Source of the DNA: Dokdonella sp.
GTDB taxonomy: Bacteria > Pseudomonadota > Gammaproteobacteria > Xanthomonadales > Rhodanobacteraceae
Direction: 5' to 3'
DNA length: 64,000 nt
Assembly: GCF_019634775.1 (NCBI RefSeq)
Contig: NZ_JAHCAS010000001.1
Location: forward strand, 1,866,894 to 1,930,893
Position 1 is the stretch's first letter, and each line of letters starts with the position of its first letter. The notes under the pieces are model-generated. The model was not told where the DNA came from. It was given only the letters and a program-made list of their open reading frames with translations, and did not search any database. Both the position numbers and the translations under genes were made by a program. This document shows positions 57,966-64,000 of the stretch, piece by piece.

Positions 57966-59306
57966 ATGTGGCAGGACTGGACGCGCAGCGTGACCCTGCG
58001 TGCTCTCGGCATCGGCTTCCTCGGCCTGCTGCTGATGATTCCGCTATTCCAGGTGCAGGGGCTCGTGCGCGAGCGTCAGGGCCTCGAGTTCGAGGCGCGC
58101 GCGAAGATCGCCGAGCGCTGGGGTGAAGAGCAGTCCGTCGGCGGCCCCGTGCTGGTCGTGCCGATGCGCAAGTCGGTGCAGAACGACAAGGGCGTCGTCA
58201 CCACCTACGACGTTGCCCGGTTCCTCCTGCCCGAGCGCCTGCGCGTCGAGGGCACGCTGGAGACCGAGAGGCGCCATTACGGAATCTACGAGACCCCGGT
58301 GTACACGGCCGTGCTGCGCTTCAGCGGGCATTTCGAGCCGGCCGCAATCGCGGCGATGAACAATGCGGGCGGCGATCCGCAGTGGCATGCGGCGAGCCTG
58401 CGCGTGCCGGTCACCGACGTCCGCGGCATCCGCCAGGTGTCGGTCCTGCGCATCGACGGGCGCGAGTTGGCGTTCGGGCCCGGCGGCCAAGTCGCCGGGA
58501 TCTCCACGACCGAAGTCGACTGGCCGCTTGATGACGCGGTGGCGCAGCGCCCGTTGCCGTTCTCGTTCGAAATGCGTCTGGCCGGCACGGCCGTGTTGCG
58601 TTTCCTGCCGCTGGCCCGCCAGACCGATGTCCACCTCGCCAGCGCCTGGCCGGATCCGAGTTTCACCGGCGCCTTCCTGCCGGCCTCGCACGACACCGGC
58701 ACGCAGGGATTCAGCGCGCAATGGCAGGTGCTGGACCTGAACCGCGCGTTCGGGCAGAGCTGGAGCGAAGGCGCGAACGGTGCGCCGCTGGTGCTGCAAT
58801 CAGGGTTCGGTGTCGAGTTGTATCAGCCGGTCGATGCCTATCAGCGCAACGAGCGCGCCGGCAAGTACGGCGTGCTGTTCATCGCGCTGACCTTCGCCGC
58901 ACTGTTCCTGTTCGACGTGCTCGGCCGCTGGCGCGTTCATCCGGTGCAGTACCTGCTCGTCGGCGTCGCCCTGTGCACGTTCTACGTCGTCCTGCTGGCG
59001 CTATCGGAGCAAGTCGGCTTCGGCATGGCCTATCTGCTTGCCGCACTCGCAGTGGTGGCGATCGTCGGTGGCTATGCGCGTGCAGCGGCACGCGGCGGCG
59101 CGGCGGCGACGACGCTCGGCGGCCTGCTGGCCTTCGTCTACGCGCTTCTCTATGGACTCGTGATCAGCGAACAGTACTCGCTGCTGATGGGCGCACTGGC
59201 CCTGCTCGCTGCGGTCGCGATTCTCATGTACCTGACCCGGCGCGTGGACTGGTACGCTCTCGGCCCCGCGCGCATCGACGTACCGGCGGGGATGGACGCA
59301 CGATGA
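57966..59306 (+). CDS. creD: Inner-membrane protein CreD
   Basis: The 446-residue protein is CreD. One helix lies near the start (about 15-30), then a large periplasmic domain (about 35-300) opens with EERWGEEQ-like ERWGEEQSVGGPVLVVP. A cluster of five or six helices lies at the C-terminus (about 310-430). In E. coli it belongs to the CreBC regulon and affects envelope properties, but no creBC is seen here. It overlaps tsaB by 4 nt. Confidence 0.9.
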   Translation: MWQDWTRSVTLRALGIGFLGLLLMIPLFQVQGLVRERQGLEFEARAKIAERWGEEQSVGGPVLVVPMRKSVQNDKGVVTTYDVARFLLPERLRVEGTLETERRHYGIYETPVYTAVLRFSGHFEPAAIAAMNNAGGDPQWHAASLRVPVTDVRGIRQVSVLRIDGRELAFGPGGQVAGISTTEVDWPLDDAVAQRPLPFSFEMRLAGTAVLRFLPLARQTDVHLASAWPDPSFTGAFLPASHDTGTQGFSAQWQVLDLNRAFGQSWSEGANGAPLVLQSGFGVELYQPVDAYQRNERAGKYGVLFIALTFAALFLFDVLGRWRVHPVQYLLVGVALCTFYVVLLALSEQVGFGMAYLLAALAVVAIVGGYARAAARGGAAATTLGGLLAFVYALLYGLVISEQYSLLMGALALLAAVAILMYLTRRVDWYALGPARIDVPAGMDAR

Positions 59307-60004
59307 ACCTGCTCGCGCTGGAAACCTCGACCGAAGCCTGCTCGGTGGCGCTGATCGCCGGCGATGCGATGTTCGTGCGCAGCGAGATCGCGCCACGACG
59401 GCACGCGGAACTGCTGCTGCCGATGTGCGAGGCAGTGCTTGCCGAGGCCGGCCTGCGCCGCCGCCAACTCGATGCGATCGCGGTCGGTCGTGGGCCCGGT
59501 GCCTTCACTGGCGTGCGCCTGGCGATATCGGCGGCGCAGGGCATTGCGCTGGCGCTGGATCGTCCGGTCGTGCCGGTGTCGTCGCTGGCCGCGCTCGCCC
59601 TCGAGGCACCCGCCGAGGCGCGTTCGATCCTCGCCGTCATCGATGCGCGCATGGGCGAAATCTATGCCGGCACCTTCCATCGGCGTGGCGACGGCCTGGT
59701 CGAGCCGGTCGGTTTCGAGACGGTCGGTCCGGCTGAACGCCTCGCCGTGCCGCCCGGGCATGCCTGGGCCATCGTCGGCACCGGTTGGGACACGCACGCG
59801 GCGGCGATCCGCGCCCGCCTCGACCGCGAACCGGTGTCTGCGCAGGGCTTGTGCTATCCGCAGGCTGCCGCCATCGCGCGTCTCGCCGTGCCGCTGCTGG
59901 CCGGCGGCCACGGCCTCGACGCCGAGCAGGCGCTGCCGGTCTATTTGCGCGACAAGGTGGCGTTCACGACCAGCGAGCGGGAGGCGGCGCGCGCATCGGC
60001 GTGA
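59303..60004 (+). CDS. tsaB: tRNA threonylcarbamoyladenosine protein TsaB
   Basis: TsaB (233 residues) has the ASKHA fold: N-terminal LLALETSTEACSVAL, then HAELLLPMCEAVL and GRGPGAFTGVRLAISAAQGIA near 68. It is the scaffold that, with TsaD and TsaE, attaches threonylcarbamoyl to A37 of ANN-decoding tRNAs. The ATG overlaps the creD stop by 4 nt. The following 60005-60275 has no supported gene; an unstarted minus-strand frame is open there. Confidence 0.94.
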   Translation: MNLLALETSTEACSVALIAGDAMFVRSEIAPRRHAELLLPMCEAVLAEAGLRRRQLDAIAVGRGPGAFTGVRLAISAAQGIALALDRPVVPVSSLAALALEAPAEARSILAVIDARMGEIYAGTFHRRGDGLVEPVGFETVGPAERLAVPPGHAWAIVGTGWDTHAAAIRARLDREPVSAQGLCYPQAAAIARLAVPLLAGGHGLDAEQALPVYLRDKVAFTTSEREAARASA

Positions 60005-60275
60005 TGATGATGCGCCCACCCGGGCGCAGGGCGCCTGGATTCCACTCGGGTGCCGACCGGGTTGAAGGTGATGTGCTGGGCGATTTCGGTGAGCGGGCCG
60101 ACGACGATGCCGGTGCAGGCGACGGCCGCGCGCGGATCCCGGATGTGCTTGAACCTGCATCTCGTGGCGATGAAGCGCGCATGGCGCGGGCGCAGATTCT
60201 CCAGCGCTGTTCCACCATGTTCGACAAAGCATGCTTCCGGATCTTCAGGGTTTCCCGCGCTTCGTTCGATGCGGT

Positions 60276-61058
60276 CTACCGTGATAGCTGCCGGCTGCGG
60301 ACGAGACAGAACGCACGCTCGTCGCCTTCCTGGCTGGCCGGGTCGGAATTGAGCGTGTCGCCGACCGTCATGAAGTCGAGCACATCCCAGCCGGTGCGGT
60401 CGAGGATGCGGCGCAGGCCGGCCTCGGAGAACATCCAGTAGTTCGTGTTGTCGTTGTTCGTTTCGTCCGGCGCGACCAGATAGGCCGCAGGAATCGATTG
60501 CAGCTCGACGCGTTCGCGGTTGACGCCGTTCCTGCCGCGCGCTTCGTTCGTGGTGTTGTAGCGGGTGATGCGCGTGCTGATGACGGCGTGGCGTGCATTG
60601 CGCGCGAGGCTTTCGAGCGCGTTGTATGGGTTTTTGAGGTGGTAGAGGATGCCGAGGAAGAACGCGAGTCCGTAGTTCTCGCCGGGCAGGTCGAAGCGGG
60701 CGTCGAGGTCGGCTTCGTGGATCGTCACTTTCGAGTCGAGGGCCTGCTTGAGCAGGTGCACGCCGCGGCAGCCGTTGAAATTGGTCGGGGCGTTGTCGAC
60801 GACATGCGCGTCGAAGCCGAGTGATTCGAGGAAGAACGCCGAATCGCCGTCGGCCGCGCCGATGTCGGCGACCGGCGCATCGCCTGACAGCGCGGAAAGG
60901 TCGCGGTTGGTGCCGGTCAGCAGACGGTCGAGGTGCTGGAAGTTGCTCAGCGTGCCGTACGGGTACCAGCCGAATCCTTCCGGCGCGAGGTCGCGTTTGG
61001 TCTGGCTCAGTGTGGCGTCGAAGGCGTGCGCCTTGCGGGCGATTTCTGCGATGTCCAA
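60276..61058 (-). CDS. Class I SAM-dependent methyltransferase
   Basis: The 260-residue protein has the SAM motif VADIGAADGDSAFFLESLG (near 65) and FFLGILYHLKNPYNALESLA near 135, as in Methyltransf_23 and CmoB-like enzymes. The frame has no ATG. The TTG at 61058 has AGGA seven nt upstream and I prefer it; a TTG at 61100 is also possible. It follows the 2OG oxygenase on the same strand after 60 nt. The substrate is unknown; a glycan, lipid or RNA is possible. Confidence 0.75.
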   Translation of the reverse strand: MDIAEIARKAHAFDATLSQTKRDLAPEGFGWYPYGTLSNFQHLDRLLTGTNRDLSALSGDAPVADIGAADGDSAFFLESLGFDAHVVDNAPTNFNGCRGVHLLKQALDSKVTIHEADLDARFDLPGENYGLAFFLGILYHLKNPYNALESLARNARHAVISTRITRYNTTNEARGRNGVNRERVELQSIPAAYLVAPDETNNDNTNYWMFSEAGLRRILDRTGWDVLDFMTVGDTLNSDPASQEGDERAFCLVRSRQLSR

Positions 61059-61118
61059 GGGATGTTCCTGCCAGGCTGGGAGCGCCGCACACAATGACAA
61101 GTATGCCCACGCAGACGG

Positions 61119-62084
61119 CTACTGTCTGCGCAGGAGCCAGCGGATCTTGTGGGCGAGTCGCCGAATCGGTCGGGCTCTCACCACGGTGGCCACGACATCG
61201 GAAGGTTTGAGGTTTTCGAGTGCGCTGCGGGCAGCCTCGTACTGCGTATTGGCGTGGCTGATGTCGCGATACAGGCGCTGGATATGCTGATCGCGGCGGG
61301 CGAGCAGGATGCGCAGTTCCTGCATGTCGTCACCGGTGAGCGTGAGTCCGGGACGGAAGCGTTCCGGCAGCGGGCGGTCGACGTAGATCGTCGAATGCGT
61401 CTCGGCGAGTTCCTCGGCCGGGCGCTCCTTCGTGTAGAAGTAGAGCGCCAGCGATCGGCGCGTCAGTGCGCGCCTGTCCTCGGGCAGGACGATCGGCGGG
61501 AAGCCGTGCCAGCTCGATTCGGTCGTCTCGAAGATCACGCAGCGGTTGAACAGCGGCGTGACGCGCTTCGTCTCGTTGTGTTCGGAGCGCGGATCGGAAT
61601 GCAGTTCGAGCGAGCCGCCCCAGGCATCGTCCCATTCGTGGTTGAGGTAGACGATCAGGTTGAGGCGGCGGTGCCAGTTCTCGATCGGATGGCGGTTGAA
61701 GTCGACGTGCGCGTCGAGATCCTGCCCGTGCCGGCTCTCGTGCGTGCCGCCGCCGAAATACCAGGGGTCATAGAGCAGGTCGTCGATGCCGGTCAGGCGG
61801 CCGACCAGGTCGAGGAATTCCTGCGACTGGATCAGGTCGTCGAGTGCCACGAACGAGGGGCCGAGGCCACGGACTTTCTCGATCGTCGACTTGTTGCCGA
61901 GGTCGCCGTTTTCGGTGCGCGCGTTGCCCCGTTCGAAGTCCGGAAATTCATCGAGGATCCGTGCCGCATAGGCCGGTTCGAGGAAATCGTCGATGACAAG
62001 GTGGCGGAACGGTTTCGCTGCGACGAATTGGCGGCCGTAGGCGTCGGCATCCTGCAACACATGTTCGGCAACGAGATGGTTCAT
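61119..62084 (-). CDS. 2OG-Fe(II) oxygenase
   Basis: The 321-residue protein has the double-stranded beta-helix facial triad: His/Asp in DAHVDFNRHP, a distal His in SSWHGFPP, and the 2-oxoglutarate Arg in RRSLALYFYT. This matches the 2OG-FeII_Oxy_3/4 family, like prolyl hydroxylases. A helical tail of about 60 residues (RRDQHIQRLYRDISHAN) is extra and may be a coiled coil. The start at 62084 is chosen as MNHLVAEHVL; a longer frame lacks similarity. The substrate is unknown. Confidence 0.85.
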   Translation of the reverse strand: MNHLVAEHVLQDADAYGRQFVAAKPFRHLVIDDFLEPAYAARILDEFPDFERGNARTENGDLGNKSTIEKVRGLGPSFVALDDLIQSQEFLDLVGRLTGIDDLLYDPWYFGGGTHESRHGQDLDAHVDFNRHPIENWHRRLNLIVYLNHEWDDAWGGSLELHSDPRSEHNETKRVTPLFNRCVIFETTESSWHGFPPIVLPEDRRALTRRSLALYFYTKERPAEELAETHSTIYVDRPLPERFRPGLTLTGDDMQELRILLARRDQHIQRLYRDISHANTQYEAARSALENLKPSDVVATVVRARPIRRLAHKIRWLLRRQ

Positions 62085-62130
62085 GGGGTGGCCTTGCGCG
62101 CTGTGGTTTGGCCGGGCATCGGAACGATGC

Positions 62131-62871
62131 TCAGAAATCCATGAAGTAGCCGCCGTTGACCGGGATGTTCGCACCGGTGATGTAGCCCGATCCCTCGGCG
62201 CACAGGAAATCGACCGTGCGCGCGATCTCGGCAGGTTCGCCGAGGCGGCCGGCCGGGATGCGCGAGACGATGTCGGCGCGCACTTCCGCCGGCACGGCCA
62301 TGACCAGCGCGGTTGCGCAGTAGCCCGGCGAGACGCTGTTGACGGTTACGCCCTTGCGCGCGACTTCGCGCGCGAGGGCCATGGTGAAGCCATGCATGCC
62401 GGCCTTGGCAGCCGAGTAGTTGGTCTGGCCGAACTGGCCGGTCTGGCCGTTCACCGAGGACAGGTTGACGATGCGCCCGTAGCCACGCTCGACCATGCCG
62501 TCGACGACGGCCTTGCAGGTGTTGAACACGCTGTCGAGGTTGACGCGCAGCACGTCGTTCCACTGCTGCACGCCCATCTTGCGCAACGAGGTGTCGCGGG
62601 TGATGCCGGCGGCGTTGACCAGCACGGAAACCGGACCATGCGTGGCCTCGATGCGGGTGAAGGTCGACGCGCAGTCATCGTGGTCGGCGACGTCGATCGG
62701 CTCGAAGGCGATGCCGTCGTCGGCCGTCTCGGCGAGGAAGGTGTCGATGCGTTCCTTGCGTGCGCCGAGGTCGGCGGCGATGACGCGATGCCCGGAACGG
62801 GCGAGATGACGGCAGATCTCGGTGCCGAGTCCACCGATGCCGCCGGTGACGACGGCGATGCGCTGGGTCAT
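62131..62871 (-). CDS. phaB: Acetoacetyl-CoA reductase PhaB (copy 1)
   Basis: This 246-residue short-chain dehydrogenase reduces acetoacetyl-CoA to (R)-3-hydroxybutyryl-CoA with NADPH. The N-terminus VVTGGIGGLGTEI is the dinucleotide site. The catalytic Ser is in NLSSVNGQTGQFGQTNYSA, split as NLSSVNG, and the Tyr and Lys are in NYSAAKAG (near 150-154). It ends VNGGYFMDF. A paralogue is at 63582, and phaR lies between them. It could instead be a related ketoreductase, but the context fits polyhydroxyalkanoate. Confidence 0.9.
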   Translation of the reverse strand: MTQRIAVVTGGIGGLGTEICRHLARSGHRVIAADLGARKERIDTFLAETADDGIAFEPIDVADHDDCASTFTRIEATHGPVSVLVNAAGITRDTSLRKMGVQQWNDVLRVNLDSVFNTCKAVVDGMVERGYGRIVNLSSVNGQTGQFGQTNYSAAKAGMHGFTMALAREVARKGVTVNSVSPGYCATALVMAVPAEVRADIVSRIPAGRLGEPAEIARTVDFLCAEGSGYITGANIPVNGGYFMDF

Positions 62872-62897
62872 GGTGGGTTTTCCGCGGTGAAGAATCG

Positions 62898-62933
62898 CCC
62901 CTGAAGGAGCCCCTGCAGGGGCTCCTTCAGGGG
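62898..62933. repeat. Perfect 36-bp palindrome between phaR and phaB
   Basis: The sequence is exactly self-complementary, with CCCCTGAAGGAGCCCCTG followed by its complement. The half-site resembles REP family A. It lies 17 nt past the phaR stop and 26 nt before the phaB start, so it could end the phaR transcript or act as an operator. Confidence 0.9.
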
Positions 62934-62950
62934 TTCCGACATGGATTCCT

Positions 62951-63433
62951 TTATTTTTTCTTGCCGGCTTCCTCGGCCTCGCGCACGCGACTGGCGGCGG
63001 CGGTGAGGAAACCCTGCTGCAGCGACTTCCAGGCGTCCATGTTGCGCTCGGTCATGTCGTTGAGCATCGACCAGGGCGTGCGGCCCATGAGGTTGTTGAG
63101 CTGGCTGCGGAACTGCTGCTGCTGGTCGAGGAAGACCTGCAGGCTCTTCTCCAGATAGCTGCCCATGAAGCCCTGCAGCGAATCACCGTAGAAGCGGATG
63201 ATCTGCGACAGGAGCTGCGTCGTGAACATCGGCTGCCCGCGCTCCTCGTGGTCGGAGATGATCTGCAGCAGCACGGAGCGCGTCAGGTCGTCGCCGGTCT
63301 TGGCGTCGCGGACTTCGAAGGTCTCGCCATCGACGACGAGCTGCCGGACTTCTTCGAGCGTGATGTAGCTCGAGATCTCCGTGTCGTAGAGGCGCCGGTT
63401 CGGGTACTTCTTGATGATGCGGGTCTGGCTCAT
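62951..63433 (-). CDS. phaR: Polyhydroxyalkanoate synthesis repressor PhaR
   Basis: The 160-residue protein has the PhaR/PHB_acc_N start RIIKKYPNRRLYDTEISSYI, split as RIIKKYPNRRLYDTEISS, and a PHB accumulation domain, LSQIIRFYGDSLQGFMGSYLE, near 75. A C-terminal coil ends in Lys-rich sequence. The repressor binds DNA and PHA granules and turns off phasin and other pha genes. It stands between two phaB paralogues on the same strand. Confidence 0.95.
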   Translation of the reverse strand: MSQTRIIKKYPNRRLYDTEISSYITLEEVRQLVVDGETFEVRDAKTGDDLTRSVLLQIISDHEERGQPMFTTQLLSQIIRFYGDSLQGFMGSYLEKSLQVFLDQQQQFRSQLNNLMGRTPWSMLNDMTERNMDAWKSLQQGFLTAAASRVREAEEAGKKK

Positions 63434-63528
63434 CCGCGCAAATTAACAGATCGTGCCGCGCCGCACCAGTTTCATGCTGCGCAGCATGATTCGACGGCGG
63501 CGAGCCGTCGCTCTGGCCCGGAAACCAG

Positions 63529-63557
63529 CCGCACTGCGGCGAAAAGCCGCAGTGCGG
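63529..63557 (-). terminator. Strong hairpin between phaB copy 2 and phaR
   Basis: A 12-bp perfect stem CCGCACTGCGGC / GCCGCAGTGCGG with loop GAAAA lies 25 nt past the stop of the phaB copy at 63582. It has no T run, but the stem is very stable and its place fits transcript termination. Confidence 0.65.
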
Positions 63558-63581
63558 GCAGGCCGGCACTGCGCCGCAGCG

Positions 63582-64000
63582 TCACCAGCCCATGTAGTGG
63601 CCGCCGTTGATCGAGAGGTTGGCGCCGGTGATCCATGCGGCGCGCTCGTCGATCAGGAAACCGACCGCATAGGCGATCTCGTCGGGGTCGCCGAGGCGGC
63701 CGACCGGGATCTGTGCGGCGATCTTGGCGCGCACGTCCTCGGGTACGGCACGCACCATTTCGGTGAGCACATAGCCCGGCGAGACGGTGTTCACGGTGAT
63801 GCCGAACTTCGCGTTCTCCTGCGCCAGCGAGATCGTGAAACCGTGCATGCCGGCCTTGGAGGCCGCGTAGTTGGCCTGGCCGTACTGGCCCTTCTGGCCG
63901 TTGATCGAGCTGATCTGCACGATGCGCCCCCACTTGCGCTCGCGCATGCCTTCGATGACCGGGCGGGTCACGTTGAAGCAGGAATTGAGGTTGGTGTTGA
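63582..64000 (-). CDS. phaB: Acetoacetyl-CoA reductase PhaB (copy 2), 5' end outside window
   Basis: The frame is open to the window end, so the N-terminus with the nucleotide site is missing. The visible 139 residues are close to the copy at 62131: RIVQISSINGQKGQ with the catalytic Ser, NYAASKAG with Tyr/Lys, SPGYVLTEMV and SINGGHYMGW at the end. It should be an NADPH-dependent acetoacetyl-CoA reductase. A start at 63971 (GTG) would give a truncated protein and is not credible. Confidence 0.9.
   Translation of the reverse strand, partial: NTNLNSCFNVTRPVIEGMRERKWGRIVQISSINGQKGQYGQANYAASKAGMHGFTISLAQENAKFGITVNTVSPGYVLTEMVRAVPEDVRAKIAAQIPVGRLGDPDEIAYAVGFLIDERAAWITGANLSINGGHYMGW

Overview
The window looks like chromosome of a GC-rich gammaproteobacterium of the Xanthomonadales/Lysobacterales, most like Rhodanobacteraceae. 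This is inferred from the pil, ruv-tol-pal-que and aspS gene sets, the DUF3011 proteins, REP elements carrying a GTAG motif, and a secreted protein ending in RIFADGFDP. No taxonomic search could be run. Most of the window is ordinary, tightly packed core genome. The accessory parts are 9.0-28.8 kb, two repeat arrays at 32.0-32.3 and 35.0-35.6 kb, and a small decayed island behind tRNA-Lys at 54.8-57.1 kb.

Layout. 0-9 kb is type IV pilus biogenesis: the end of pilY1, pilE, a tRNA-Thr/tRNA-Val pair with its own promoter, then pilB-pilC-pilD on the minus strand. 9-22 kb is a surface-glycan cluster: two GT2 and one GT4 glycosyltransferases, methyltransferases, a Wzx-like flippase, two FkbM-type methyltransferases (one split by a 1321-bp IS3-family element), an ATP-grasp enzyme, a Gfo/Idh dehydrogenase and a DegT aminotransferase. 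An intact HepT-MntA toxin-antitoxin pair is spliced into its forward operon. 22.2-28.2 kb holds two tandem membrane GT-C-like/TPR proteins, two tandem major-pilin genes, each behind its own putative sigma-54 promoter, and a TfpX/TfpZ pilin accessory protein.

28-36 kb holds a damaged BrnT with intact BrnA, an enoyl-CoA hydratase, a DUF4139 protein, a PCu(A)C copper chaperone, bamD, rluD and pgeF, interspersed with REP arrays. 36-54.6 kb is housekeeping: clpB behind a sigma-32-type promoter, an FmdB-type protein, aspS, ruvC-ruvA-kup-ruvB, ybgC-tolQ-tolR-tolA-tolB-pal-cpoB and queE-queC. 54.7-57.1 kb is the tRNA-Lys island: phased 10-bp repeats, a broken HD hydrolase, higBA and a truncated MazF. 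57-64 kb carries a second DUF3011 protein, creD, tsaB, a methyltransferase, a 2OG-Fe(II) oxygenase, and phaB-phaR-phaB, the last cut by the window end.

How the parts may work together. PilB, PilC and PilD drive pilus assembly, and PilY1/PilE cap it. The glycan cluster lies between pilB and the pilins. Together with the two GT-C-like enzymes beside the two pilins, this suggests a pilin glycosylation system fed by polyprenyl-phosphate sugars. That link is inference from gene order and fold, and is the most interesting hypothesis in the window.
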